The notes under the pieces are model-generated. The model had not been told where the DNA came from, did not search any database, and saw only the letters and a list, made by a program, of their open reading frames with translations. Of a stretch of 64,000 nucleotides of DNA, positions 35,392 through 48,447 are shown in pieces; the first letter of the stretch is position 1; every line of letters starts with the position of its first letter. Where the stretch lies: the NCBI GenBank assembly GCA_028095005.1, contig CM051459.1, forward strand, positions 199,431,902-199,495,901, in the 5' to 3' direction. Both the position numbers and the translations under genes were made by a program. Source of the DNA: Rhynchospora pubera. Lineage: Eukaryota; Streptophyta; Magnoliopsida; Poales; Cyperaceae.

Positions 35392-37726
35392 ATGCGTTTC
35401 ACCACCGCATTTCGCCTCTTCTCTTATTCTTCGTCTTCTTCTTCGCTCCCTTCTTTCTCCATTAGAGGTCAGAATTTCTATTCATCAACTTCTCTCTTGA
35501 TTTTTATTCTCTCATTTTTCTCTTTGTTTATGTTTATGTTTATGTGTGAAATTCAATGTTCGACAGCATTGTATGGTTGAACTCCAGTTCTCTTTGAGTG
35601 ATTCACGTTTGGTTCCATGAGTTAATTGTCTCATTATTTTTACATTTTTGTTTAATGATTTGATGATACTTGAGAGTTCCATTAGCCCCAACCCAAAAGA
35701 GTTCGCTGTTAAGGATATAATCTGATTTGAGTACCTTCTCCAATTCCATCCACGAAATCTTGATGGAATTTGGTAACATGTAGAGCGTTAAGTATTAATA
35801 GTCATATGATGATTTTGATCGATTGTGAATTTTATCTGATTAGTATTTGAGTATCTCCCACCTGATGGGAATCAATCACCCTTTTGCTTTTCTTGAGTTA
35901 TTCCAAGGAGTGAAAATTTAGTGATAGGGAGTGTTCTCGCCAGAACAAGTGAAATTATCTTTCTATTAAATATATGCTCTTTTGAGCTCAAAATAAAAGA
36001 TAAATTTGAGTTGAATTTGAAAGGATATGTCTGGTTGTTTTCTAGCTTCCGTCGTACTGTTTGATTGAGCACGCTGTTTGGTTGTTTTGTAGCCTCCTGC
36101 ATACAGTTTGATTGAGCATACTGTTTGGTTGTTTTCTAGCTTCCCACATACTGTTTGAAAGGAACTGTCTTGTATCCAAAAACTGGACCATGGTTTGATT
36201 GAGCATTAATTCCTAACTAATTCCTAGCCTGTCTGGATTGATTTGAATTTATAATTTTCCTCACAAGCAATATTAATTTTGGAGAGCATCATCTGGCTAG
36301 AAAGTTCTGGTTATTCTTCTTAAATTTGATGAAGTTGTGGAGTTCAGGGTGGCCACAATTGTATAGATCGTAATAGAAATACTAGAGAGTTAAGCTAACC
36401 TGGCTTATTCAGACTCTTTGATTCACATCAGACCGTCCATATTTTGCTTGACTGGAAGGACTTCCTGAGCGGCCAAAATTCATAGTTCAGTGTGTGTGGC
36501 GTGGCCATGATCTTAGCTGCTAGATATGAATTGGAGAGTCCAGATCTTATGGGGAATATCTGGTCATTTATACATATATATATAGAGAGAGAGCAAAGTT
36601 AAACAAATAATATATGTTCTTCTGAGCTAATAAGCTCCCAACTTGTCATTTTATTTTAATTAAAAGCATGGGGATAGAATTTCATAGGAAACCCCGTTTA
36701 GCCTCAAAACAATGGGTACACACCATGCAGAATACAAACAAACCTCTAAAATACTGTGGATCTGCAAGTAGGAAAACATCATTGATACTTTTATACCTGT
36801 GGTTGGGTAGTCAGAGTTGATTTAAAGATAACAGTTACCAATATTATTCTGCCCTGGTCACTACATTTAAGTTTAAATGAAAAACTTATTTTTAATTATC
36901 GCAAACACAGTTTTAAATATTCTTCTATTTTCTTGAGTCTTTTCTTTCCAAAAATGTCCATTGTTTTCCTTGAATATTTATGCTATATAGGGAGGGAGAG
37001 TTAAATGTGAAAAATTTCGCCTAGACTGAAAGGTGTACTCTTTGGTTGCAAAACCTCTTAGATAATTTGTTCATTCTTTTGGGGGTGCATTTTTTGTTAT
37101 CCATGCCAACAATTTAACATGTTTGACATGATGTAGACGACTTGTATGTTTCGAGGAGTCAAAAATAAAATGCAAGATGAAATAAATATAATATTTTGAA
37201 TTTTGTTCCTTCCTAAGGGAAGAAATTCTAGATTCCTCCCACAAAAACTTTTCTAGAACATCAGTTCCTAACTTATCCAATTGAACCTTTTGGCCTTTTT
37301 GGAAAGGTAATAGTCACTCCCAGTTGAATCCCAATCCAATTTTTCTAGCCCTCCCTTACCAAATAGAATAATGTATGCACTTATTCTTTGATGCAGTAGT
37401 ATCTAATACTCAAATAGAAAGAGGAGATAGGGTTAAGCATTATTCAAATATGTGCTTTTGTAAAATAGGAATACTCCTACTGTGCAATTATTAAAAAACT
37501 TAGTTCGAATTGAACTTTTCTTCACTTTTCAACAATAGTTATCATCTCCAATTAGGCACGCAATTAAGTTTCAGATTTTATAATACATCAAAGGAGCTAA
37601 ATATCTCGAAGTATGTGTATAAATACTTAACTCATTCTATCTGTCTGCTTGCATCTTATACTGGGGACTTACATACAAAGACACACAGAGAAGAAGGGAG
37701 GCAGGGTGGTGGAGGGGGAGGGGACG

Positions 37727-37761
<35 letters not shown>

Positions 37762-40700
37762 GTATGCTTAAATTGTTAAAGAGGATAGAGTTGGAATAAT
37801 ATTGTTAATGAAACTAACTATCACCATGCTGTCACCAATAAGCCGGATACCATGTTTTACTGACTATAAGTTGTTGTACTTTGAACTCACATCATGATTT
37901 TTTTTGTAAACAAGATCCTGAAAGTAACGTCCTTTGAACTAGACAGTTCCTTGTTTACAACACTATGCGAGTTTATTACTTCCATAGTTTAAAATTGTGA
38001 TATATTATACAAGCTAACACTTTAATCAGGGTGCAGCCATTGGATCTCGAAGGTTGCAATGGAGCCGAAGGTTGGTGAAGTATGGTCGAGCACACAAGTA
38101 TCAGGAGAGAGTATACCAATTGGAAAACAGATTTTCTGTAACAGATCATTAAATATGAGGAATACAACAGCTGTTGGGTTTGACATGGACTACACTCTAG
38201 CTCAGTACAAGCCCGAGACATTTGAGGCACTGGCCTACCAAGGGACTATTGCTAAGTTGGTTAATGACCTTAAGTACCCTGATGAGGTTAGTAATGCTAT
38301 ATTTTTGCCCTTTGAATGAGAAGAAAGATGCATTCCCGAAAAGCATAGGATGTATCACACACGTGTATGAAAGCACACTTTTCCCTAACTTTTTTCCACC
38401 TCACTTTATGCATCTTTGTATGATGGGAAGAAAATAGGTTAGTTTTCAGTATTTCTTAATGACATACATAGAGGAAGAGCACGCTAAACATGACCCATGT
38501 ATTTGAGGGCCATGTAAAATGATTGTTAATAATCGATTTTGATGTTTGTGTTGTGACACAGTTTTTACTGTTCTTATAAATTTTTTTAAACAATCACTTT
38601 AATAATTTGTTACTCTTTTAGTTACTGAAGTGGCAGTTCGACTGGAAGTACATGGTCAGAGGTCTGGTACTTGACAAAAAGAGAGGAAATATCTTGAAGG
38701 TACTTGGTTTTATATGCCAGTTTATATTGCTAATTCTTAAAATTTTCCAGAGATTAGTATCACACATGCCCTAGCAAGGCATGGAATATCATGAATATCC
38801 TGCAAGACATAAAAAATTCTCTTTGAGCTAGTCACTACCTTAGTCACCAATTCTGTATATGTTAATTGGATGGGTATCTTGTGTTTCTTTTGAACACAAT
38901 TGGAGACCAGAATGTACACGTTCGTTACATAATTGTTGGATCATGTGGGATATTTCATGTTTCCTATTTAAATACATAAAATTGTTCCAATTTAACTAGT
39001 GGATGCCTGGTATTTCAGATGGACCGGCACAAATATGTCAAAGTTGCTTATCATGGTTTCAGAGAGATGTCAAAGGAAGAAAAAGTTGCAGCCTATGGAA
39101 GCACCTTAATAAGAGACTCTTTTGACGAGCCTGACTATGCACTTATAGACACACTTTTCTCACTAGCAGAGGCATACCTTTTTGCACAGCTTGTTGATTT
39201 TATGGACAAAAATCCTGGCAAAGTCCCTGCTGGTACTGAGTATGTTTTTCTTTCCCTTTTTGTTTTAAGTTACTATATATCTGCTAAACACAAAATTTTA
39301 CTTAATTTTATTTCCTTCCACCTATGGAGCTCAAATTATGTGTACTGACAATCACAAAATTATTGGTGTGATGGTCGGATATCTGGTAATATGTCCTGCC
39401 CTGGACAGTCTGGAACTGTGATGACCAGAGTAAATCATGCTCCAAGAGGACTTTGAAGGAATCTATTTGAAATTCTAACACAAAAGAATGCAGAATTTCT
39501 GGAATCAGAATTTATCTACATTTTTTTTAATCTTCTTGTAAAGCTGAATGCATTCATTGTATCTTGCACTGAGTGCCTCTCCCTTATGGGAAGTGACTAT
39601 CAGGCCCAAAGAAGACCAATATCATTATCTAACTTAAGAAAGAATTTGCCACTAGAAAGGAAAACCATGAGCATAAGTGGTTTTGTGGGTCACAACAGTT
39701 GGCACTCATCTAGTCATTCAGCTTATCATCCAGCAGTCATGGAGACACTGCTCTGATTTATAAATGCAAAACTGTTCGGGATTTCCTCTAGTAAGTAATC
39801 GCGGAAGGAGAATGGTCTACATAGAGTGCTTTCTCTAGAGAAAGAGGAGAGGGAGGGTAGGGGAAGTCACTATAGGCTTATATCAAAATTTATCTATCTT
39901 TATTTATTGTTAGTTGGGGGTCAGGGTAGATGGGGGAAAGTTATTGAGGTTGCTTGTATAAATTATTTAGAACTTTATGGAAGTTTTGGGTGGTTCGTTA
40001 CTTTTCAATGGTTGTTTTGCTTGGGGTTGAATTGATAACATGTGAGAGAAGATCAATTTTGATTACATGTCAAGAAAGGAGTACAACTGAGATAAAAGCA
40101 TTACACTGATAATTTCCCATTTTTGTGATGGCAGCTATGCTCTTATGTATAGAGATGTCAGATTTGCTGTTGATTTATGCCACCGTGATGGAACTCTGAA
40201 AAAAATGGTTGCTTTGGATCCAGGACGGTAATTTTCTCTTGAATTTACTGGAGTACTAAATACAATTTCTTCCATCCCTACACTTTTCAAATACATAATG
40301 CTGCTGAACTAAATCTTGTACAGTGGTAGTACTACAGATATTTAACATTAACAATCATGTTATCAAACTTTTAATGCTGTTAGTTTCTGATATTTGCACT
40401 ATGTAAACAGGTACATAAATGAAGATCTTGCTATAGTCCCTATGCTTAAGATGATCCAGAAATCAGGCCGATCTACTTTTCTGGTGACTAATAGGTATAA
40501 TGTTTTCTCCTTCTCTTTTTTTTTTCATTTTATATATAGTTGAATAGTTAATGTGATTTAAGATGAGTGATTTTCAAATTAGTCTTGTTGAATACTTTGT
40601 GGTAAAAAATAATTGAATTGTGACTTCTTAAATGCTTACTCACATGCTTAAATTCTTGCTAATTCAGCTTGTGGGACTACACAGATGTTGTCATGAACTT

Positions 40701-43494
40701 TCTCTGTGGACCCCACTATCCAGATGTCAGCTATCCTGACAATCATAAATGGCTCCAGTACTTTGATGTGGTAATAACTGGCAGGTGGGATTCTGTCATT
40801 TTCATTTTACCTTACTTTTTATGTCCTTTTGCGTTGTTTTCTATCTTTATTTTTCTGATAGTGACAGGGTCATCCAAATTCTGTTGTAAGATTGGAGTAT
40901 CTCACCCAATTTTAAGTTTTTAATATTTTGAGCAGTTTCCAGAAGTTTTGATAAAAGTTGACCAAAATTTTAGCTACTACCAGTGGATGCCAACATAAAA
41001 TTATTTTACTTTTTGTTTGCAGATTTTATGTTGCTATTAGAGCTAATTTTCTTTATAGATATCATCATATTTGCAGATAGGTAATATATGTAAATAATTA
41101 ATTATTTATTTTTCCTTTTATAGTTCAAAGCCGGGTTTTTTTCATGATGACAATCGCGCAAATCTATTTCAAGTCGAACCTGATTCTGGGAAGTTACTAA
41201 ATGCTGATCTTCAGGTTGCAAAGATATTAATTGTGCAAATCTATTTAGTACATCTTTTTCCCCCCTTGTATTGGTTTATTGTTGTTATTATTCTCTTGAT
41301 CTAATTTGTTTCTGATCTGATAATAAGATTCCAAGTCCAAGACCAACAATGAAAACAATGAAGCCAACCCACAAAGTTTATCAGGTAATTAATGTTTCCT
41401 AATTCCATAGTAGTATACGGCATCACTGTATTGTGTAATCCACTTAGAAAATGAAGCTTTGTAAATTCACTAAATATATTGGGTTTATTTTGAGAATATT
41501 TTTTCAGAAAAGCTTTTGAAACCAAGTTTATTGTTCATATGATAGGATGTTTAGACAAAATATAAACATGTTCTAATTGATCCATGTTTTCAGGGAGGCA
41601 ATGTTGGCCACCTTCATAGGTTACTTTCCATTGCATCTAGTTCCCAGGTATTCAACTATTTTGTGGTATACAAATTTACAAATATCTATCTTTTACTTCC
41701 GGAAAATTTTTAGGAAAAATTTCTGATTATACACTTGTTAATAATACAGATACTCTATGTTGGAGATCATATTTATGGGGACATTTTGCGTAGCAAGAAA
41801 GTTCTAGGTTCATTTGATTCTATTATTTGAATATTTTTAAAGCTTTGGATTCAAATGTTACTAGGGTTTTGGTTGTTCTTCTTTCCTTGTTCTAATATTA
41901 AGCATTATTTACTGTAAAATGTTAGGTTGGAGAACCATGCTTGTAATTCCAGAGCTAGCAGAGGAGGTGATGCTCCTATCTGATTCTAAGATCACCCGCA
42001 AGGTAGTGAACTATTTCGAACAGTTTACATTTGCTTCCATAATTTCAGTTTGTTGTTTAGTGGAAAAGGCACTTAGGGGTGTACGATGGGTTAATTGAAG
42101 TTAGCTTGATGAAAAAGTTGCTTGGGAGTTGGTTGATGATAGCGAACTATTCGAACTTCTGTATGCTTCCGAAATTTCAATTAGTTCTGAAAAAAGTACT
42201 TAGGGTATACCATGTTAATCAAAGTTAAATTTGTTGTAATCGAGTCTCCTTTATTTTGTAGTATGAAAGGTGTCATACAGTTGTTCAATTAGTAAAAGAA
42301 CAGCCCGAGCTTTTACATAAAAAGATAAATATTCAGAGTTTGTGGTTCACAGATTAATTTCATGCTATTCTCCTACTTCCAGGAGCTGAGACAATTAAGA
42401 AGAGAACGGGATCTTATTGAAGATAAGATTCATCGATTAGAGTGGTCTCTCAAGTAAGTTGCCCTTTTTCTCTTGTCAAATAATGTTCGTTAATTAAGCA
42501 ATGGTTACAGATCCTTAGTGTTGTCAGCTGTATGCATTATGCTCAGGGAGTCAGGGTTGTACAAAAGAGTATCTGAATTTAGGTTCAGTTATCTACCAAA
42601 AAATAACTTTAGCTTCTTTTTTCTTCTTTGATAATTGAAGAATAAGCTGATTAAACAGCAGATTTACTGGATCGAACCAAAGAAAACAGAACTTTCAATA
42701 GGCTTATTCTTTTCAGCTTGAGTTAAAAAATGCAGACAAGCAAATTCAGTTTCCTACTTTCGTATGTTTTCAGTAGAAGCAACCAATTCACTTCCATACA
42801 GGAATGCTGCATTTGGTTCTGTATATTGAACCTGGATTGTGTATTTATTGTTTTATTTGTTGTGCTCAGCTTTGAAGATCTTAAAGAGCAAGAGCAACAA
42901 AATTTGTTGTCTGAATTGGAAGATCTCCGGGTTAGCATCTTTAAAACTATTGATTTTTGTTATATTTGTGCAAGTGGCCTATCCTTATTATTGTGCTTGT
43001 TTGTAGGTAAAAAGGGAGTATGTTCGCAGACTACATCAAGAGGCTCAAAGAAATTGCCATCAGAGGGTATGCACACTTTTCACATCCACAGCTGCCAGTT
43101 CTTGGCATGACAATTTTCTTTTGTTTATTTAAATTTCAAATAAATAATTATGACAAAATTTCCTTTCAAACATGTGTTATGTTATTTCATTATTTGGTCT
43201 ACGCTGCAGTTCCATAAAGTATGGGGACAGCTGATGAAGACTGGTTACCAGAATTCCCGTTTTGCCCATCAGGTATATGTTGCATCTGTGAAAATTAAAT
43301 AAAGAATTAATTTTGGATGATTTGATCCCATTGAACATAGCAAAATATTAATATTCTTTCTTTATGCACAGGTGGAAAGGTTTGCATGTCTGTACAGCAG
43401 CCAAGTAACAAACTTGGGCTTATATTCTCCAGACAAGTACTACCGACCAAGCGAAGATTTCATGCCTCATGAGTTTGACGTGCTTGGTCTGTGA
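35392..43494 (+). CDS. HAD-superfamily IMP/GMP-type 5'-nucleotidase (cN-II/NT5C2-like), probably mitochondrial
   Basis: Seventeen exons: 35392-35467, 38030-38286, 38622-38699, 39019-39239, 40135-40227, 40411-40494, 40668-40784, 41124-41214, 41328-41384, 41594-41647, 41750-41807, 41926-42002, 42383-42453, 42870-42930, 43007-43066, 43210-43272, 43372-43494. All junctions fit GT/AG and phase, giving 546 aa. HAD motif I is GFDMDYTLAQY with Asp77 and Asp79; motif IV is YVGDHIYGD with Asp382 and Asp387. FLVTNSLWDYTDVVMNFL and YFDVVITGSSKPGFF are family landmarks. Such enzymes dephosphorylate purine nucleoside monophosphates. Exon 1 encodes a 25-residue Arg/Phe/Ser-rich leader with few acids, probably a mitochondrial presequence; it depends on a 2.56-kb intron and is the least certain part. 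An ATG at 38059 could start a leaderless form. Confidence 0.9.
37727..37752. repeat. (GA)n microsatellite in intron 1 of the 5'-nucleotidase gene
   Basis: A run of about 13 GA dinucleotides lies in a purine-rich stretch about 280 bp upstream of exon 2, inside the long first intron. It could matter for an alternative internal promoter, but I see no other promoter signal. Confidence 0.8.
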
Positions 43495-44418
43495 TCATGT
43501 AATTTTCGTAGCAGTTCAAAATATATGTACTCTAATTTCTGTAACTGACAGCAGCGAGTATATAGTTTACATAAAGGTCTAAGTCAAAAGAGGGTGTTTA
43601 ATGAATTTTGGTGCAAATGGGGTACTTGAGGTCTTTTGTTTGTAACAGTTCAACAAATATGCCTCAGGTGTGTGTAACCTCTGATTTTCGGATAATGTGA
43701 AATAATAGGAAAATGTTCATAGAAAACGCAGTTCTTTGACATACTATTGCCACTTTGCACCGCCTGTAAACGAAACAATTTCTACAAGTAAGATAATACA
43801 ACTACTTTATTTTACTCAGAAATAGTTACAATGCGTAAGTAGCATTCTTCACTTTGTCTAAAAAGTCATAAAAGAAAGTAATGCCAAGTTGGATGAAGTT
43901 GCAAAGTTAATCAACCTGTTCCGGGACAGTATGAAACCTACCAGGCAATTAAGGCTGTTCTCCAGTATAGTTTTTAGAGGGGGAGGGAAGGGGAAATTAG
44001 GAGAGGCTGAGTAAATAAACTCCTACACCTCAAAATTTGGAGTTACAAAAATATGTTATTTGGAAATGAAGTTCCATTCATCTTTCTTTTTTTAAAGTTA
44101 TGAAACAAGGTTAGATTTAAGGCCTCTAAAATTTGATACTGGAGCACAGTCTATATATCATGTGATGCCTATATATCATCAAGGGTCATATTATCAGAGC
44201 AATCAGGTCATCATCTTGAAAGTTGTTACGTACTGATACCAATTAAAAATCACTTCTAAAGCTTAAAAAATAACAGACAAATAACAAAAAGAACAACAAT
44301 AATAATATGGGCTCAGACTATTCATTCAAGTTCTAATCAATTATAACCGTTCATCATTTTGAATGAATAGTTTAGATTTAGGCCCAGTAAAATAAAGTAT
44401 GCATGACAGAATTTACCA

Positions 44419-44419
44419 A

Positions 44420-44456
<37 letters not shown>
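44419..44456. repeat. (AAT)n microsatellite
   Basis: About twelve tandem AAT/ATA triplets lie in the intergenic region downstream of the 5'-nucleotidase gene. No further function can be inferred. Confidence 0.85.
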
Positions 44457-44620
44457 GTAAAGAGCACTTAATTTTATCGATTTTTGTTTTCGATTCATCA
44501 TCTAATAATATATTTTATATTCATAAATAAATGCTTTTTAATTTTATCAAACTCAATATTCGATTGTTTGCGATCTCTAGTTTTGAAAACCTTTACTGAT
44601 ACAGTGATACCTATAGTCCT

Positions 44621-45000
44621 GGAATTGAAATCCTCTAGTAGAGTGTTGTCCAGCCATATTTTTATCAATATTTAAAAATTTAAAAATTTAAATGCTCAAT
44701 CTAAACCGTTGATCTTGTTCAATTTAACGAGCGATGTATTTTTATGTAAGTTTTATAAATTTTGTAGTTGATTTGATACTGGATCGAGCGGTCAACAAAT
44801 GAACGAATCTGGTTAACTATCTCAGATTAATTCTAATACGTTCATAGTTTGGTTATTTAATCGAATGTCAAATCGAATCCAAAGTTTATAAAACTTATAT
44901 AAAAATACATCGTCTGTAAAATTGAATAAGATCAACGATTTAGATTAAACATTTAAATTTTATAATTTTTTAAATATTAATTAAAGTTGTCATGTACGTC
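44621..45000. mobile_element. Diverged foldback MITE related to the element at 32.5-32.9 kb
   Basis: The left end, GAAATCCTCTAGTAG, matches the terminal GAAATCCTCTAC of the 32.54-kb element. The inner arms share AAACCGTTGATCTTGTTCAATTT-type sequence in both orientations, including ATCAACG(A/G)TTTA on the right arm, and a central GGTCAACAAATGAACGAATCTGG block also found in the other element as its inverse. The right terminus is degraded and no target duplication is visible. Confidence 0.65.
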
Positions 45001-45119
45001 CAAACACATCCTCTTTTAGTTATATTTTGATGGATGAATCGGTTTGACCAACCGATACAGAGGAACCGATGTACGTTCGGACCAGGTACGATCCGGTATC
45101 GATGCTGGATCCGATGTAC

Positions 45120-45326
45120 GTCTAACCCTAGCGCTTCTCTCTCTCAAAAAAGCACCTCTCGTCACTTAAACCTCCCGTTCTCCATCGGCGAGTGGACCTC
45201 TCTACGCACCACCAGTTCCAACCCACCAAGCTTTCGCCTTTTTTTCCCGCGCACCAGGTGGCTAGACCTCTGGTCTAATCTCTCTCTTCTCAGCTTTCAT
45301 TTCCATTTTCCAAGTTCCCAATCAAG
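45120..45326 (+). other. Predicted non-coding 5' UTR exon of the bL27m gene
   Basis: C/T-rich sequence ends at a good donor, ATCAAG|GTAATATG, at 45326. The next acceptor, TTTACAG|ATATATA, is at 46279, eight bases before the bL27m start codon. This suggests a leader intron of about 950 bp, common in plant ribosomal-protein genes. The left boundary (transcription start) is a guess. The open frame at 45034-45330 has no recognisable domain. Confidence 0.5.
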
Positions 45327-46286
45327 GTAATATGAAATGGGCTTATAGAATAGCTCACTTATTCCTCGCCACTGGCATGTGGCCTTTGTTTACTTGTTTT
45401 CATAATTTGGGACTTCAGAGTGTACAAGTTACATCATAGAATGTGGATTAGCTCAAGTTGGTGAATCTGAACCAGTGAACCAACAATTACTGTGTCATGT
45501 GTTTAATGCTACCAATTCTCTGTTGGTATTTGGTACACTGAACCTGTGAATGCTGATTACTTTTTAAAGTTTGAATTAGTGAACACTAATTGTTTACTAC
45601 ATTAGTGAACACTAAATGCTGATTACTTTTTAAAGTTTGAATTAGTGAACACTAAAGTTTGAACCAGTGAACCACTAAATTGCTTTTAATACATCGTGCA
45701 CCAGATAGTATTGCGGACTAATTAGATGTGTGAAGATGTGAATTTGCTTTGTGTACTACATCGACTTCTCTTTATGTGTGAAGTCAAATTTGAAATGTTT
45801 TCATAGATGGATTATGTAAATTGTAAATGTTATCGAGCTTAATATTCTATATACAGAAGCCAAAAGAGTGAAATCAAATTTGAAATGTTTTCATATATGT
45901 TATGTGTTTATGTTGAAGGGAAAAGATAATAAAAAATAAAAAATATTATATATGTATAGGTGTATTCCATCGTAAGTTTTTTTAAAAAATGCCATGTTGT
46001 TGTATCTCTTTGGTAATACTGGTATCTGTATCTGTATATGTGCAATGATGAGTTATCTTTCCATCTTACCCCTGTCTGGATATTGTTTTTGTAATTAGTG
46101 TAACCTGGTGCGTTTTGTGACAGATTGGACTAGCGACAAAACGATTCATATTTTCTTGTTCATTTTAGCTGTTGCTTACCATTGAAATTGAGTTGTTGTT
46201 GATTTTATCAAGTTGTCATCTTTTAACTACCTTCAGCATAATTTTAGGCCAATTGACAAGTTCTCTTTATGCTTTACAGATATATA

Positions 46287-47786
46287 ATGTCTTTCTCAAC
46301 AATTTGCCGGCGAGTTGGCCTGAAGGATATAGTCTCAAATGCCCCAGTCTACACTAGCTCTACTGGTTTTTTTTTTTAAAAATATATATATATATATATA
46401 TATAGTGCTTCCTTTCGATTCTATTTAATTTTTTGTACTGCCAGGTCAAAAGAATAATAGCTCTTGTTATCATTATCCCAGAGTCTGTTGGAGGATTAAA
46501 CCTGTTGTTCAAGCGGTGGGCCACAAAAAAGACCGCTGGGTCCACAAAAAATGGCCGAGATTCAAACCCAAAGTACTTAGGTGTGAAGAAGTTCGGTGGA
46601 GAGGTACACCATATCTTGAATCAATGTATATAATTTTTTTATGAATTCAGTGGTTTTAGTTTTCTGGGAGGTGCTTAAAAATGATTTATTCACATAAGTA
46701 CCTTATTACGCTTCATACCAAATGAAATGATTTGAAAAAAATAGAGGATAGGTACTAATTGTATAAACTTATGTGATTTTAGTAAATGCAAAAGAATGAA
46801 TTATTTCTAGTCAAACCCCCACTATGCTTATTTAGGTCCTTGCTGTAAAGGAAAAAACCGAGCCAGCTTATATACCCACCACATTTTTTGTCTATTATCC
46901 TAGCAAGAAATGTGAAATGGTACATCCTACGGCAAACAAAATTTGTTAATAAGAAGGCTTTTTGTAATATCAACGTCACCTGTTTTGAACCTAACTGGGC
47001 AGTGTTCACTCTGCACGCCACCGTTTGACAAATGTACTTTGATGTTCTACATATGCTAAGATGTAGTAAACTACATGTTTAACATGGCACACCACACTGT
47101 TTGACATTTGAATGGGCCATTAAGTATTTGAACTCCTATACATTGCAATGTGATAATATTGAGATGTCTTATATTTAGATGGTTATGTTCTTTTTTTTTT
47201 GCAAAATCTCATGTAATATTCTGTTGTACTAAAAAATGTACTGAATTTGTATTTGAATTGACACCAAACTTTTTTTCCTTGGTTTATAACTAACAACATT
47301 GAACAATGACCAAGACAATCAAAATGACCACATTACCCCCAAAATGATGAAAACATCATCCACAGAAAAAAAAAAAAAGAAGATGAACAGCCCACTAGTG
47401 TTAATGGTAAAATTTTTCAATATTAGTCTACTTATTGGGTGTTAGTTACAAATTTGACAAATCTTGGGTGCTATTTGCTGACTGATGTGTGTAAATTGTG
47501 GAAGACATTTCAAATGTTTTATAATATCCCTTTAGATAACACTTGGTATGTTATGCAGAAAGTTATACCAGGAAATATAATAGTTCGTCAGAGGGGCACT
47601 CGCTTCCACCCAGGAGACTATGTTGGCATGGGAAAAGATCACACTTTGTTTGCTCTGAAAGAAGGCAACGTCAGGTTTGAGTGCAACAAGCTCACTGGTA
47701 GAAAATGGGTCCACGTCGATCCTCTTGAGGGTCATGTGCTTCATCCTATCTATGGCAGTGCTGAGACTGAAGCCGAGCTATGTTAG
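46287..47786 (+). CDS. Mitochondrial large-subunit ribosomal protein bL27m
   Basis: Three exons, 46287-46365, 46482-46603 and 47559-47786, give 142 aa. The presequence MSFSTICRRVGLKDIVSNA is Arg-containing and nearly acid-free, fitting mitochondrial import. The bL27 core starts at RRWATKK-type FKRWATKKTAGSTKNGRDSN, continues KYLGVKKFGGEKVIPGNIIV, RQRGTRFHPGDYVGMGKDHT and ends with a plant-mitochondrial extension, HVLHPIYGS and so on. bL27 lies at the peptidyl-transferase centre of bacterial-type ribosomes. For exon 2 I used the acceptor CCCAG|AGTCTG at 46481. The stronger-looking CCAG|GTCAAAAG at 46444 would break the frame with exon 1. Intron 1 is only 116 nt and contains a TA repeat. The gene converges with the mTERF gene. 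Confidence 0.88.
46382..46406. repeat. (TA)n run in intron 1 of the bL27m gene
   Basis: About twelve TA dinucleotides follow a T/A run just inside the donor of the 116-nt intron. A/U-rich sequence of this kind helps plant intron recognition. Confidence 0.8.
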
Positions 47787-48447
47787 CTTGCTAATTATCT
47801 TTTTCCCGTCTTGTTATATCCTTAGAGGAAGAGTAGAACTCTTTAAGATAATTGCTCTTTTAAGATTTTTTCCCCCCCTTAAAGTTGTGTATACGGGTAC
47901 TTGACATTAGCAGATCAACCAGCAAAAAGCAATAAACCCGGCACATTACTGTTACTTTAATTTGTTTCTTTTGAGATGTGTATCTTGGAAATTTTGAAAT
48001 ACTGTAGAAACTACATTAGAGTGCAGTTGTTTCATAAGTAGCTGCTATAGTTGCTTTTTTTTAAAAAAAATATGAAGTCACCAGACAGTTAGGCTATAAT
48101 CGTACTATAATTTAATTTATGCATGTTTTTGGAGATACATTTTCCAAGTTTTCATACATCAACAATTGTTCTCTTCAAAATCGAATTATCATCCAATATT
48201 TCATACAATAAAAAGTCGTTTTCTGGAAAGTTGGAAGATTAGCAAACAGGAGCAAGGTTTATAAATACAAGTGCGGAAAATCATCAAACAGCAAATTGAT
48301 TTTCCAACGGAAAGGATAATCGCCATCTTTCATTATAAAGAATTGAGAGCGACTGTTATATACAAGAAAGAAAGAAGACTGTACAGTATCACATTTTTAA
48401 ACAAAGACTACGGCACTACGCATAATTCTGCTTCCAATTTTTACATG
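47787..48447. other. Convergent intergenic space between bL27m and mTERF genes
   Basis: The two stop codons face each other across about 660 bp. The sequence looks like two 3' UTRs with T and A runs. The open frame at 48271-48465 overlaps the mTERF gene's 3' end on the opposite strand and has no recognisable domain. Confidence 0.5.

Larger units (their letters stand above)
43495..45100. other. Intergenic between 5'-nucleotidase and bL27m genes
   Basis: The left part is the presumed 3' UTR of the nucleotidase gene. The remainder has an AAT microsatellite, a diverged foldback MITE and AT-rich spacer. The C/T-rich block from about 45.12 kb starts the leader of the bL27m gene. No additional coding exon is apparent. 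Confidence 0.5.

Noticed and set aside
46444..46481. Upstream acceptor as the start of bL27m exon 2
   Set aside because: It is out of phase with exon 1 and would add a hydrophobic stretch not expected in bL27m; the acceptor at 46481 fits in phase.
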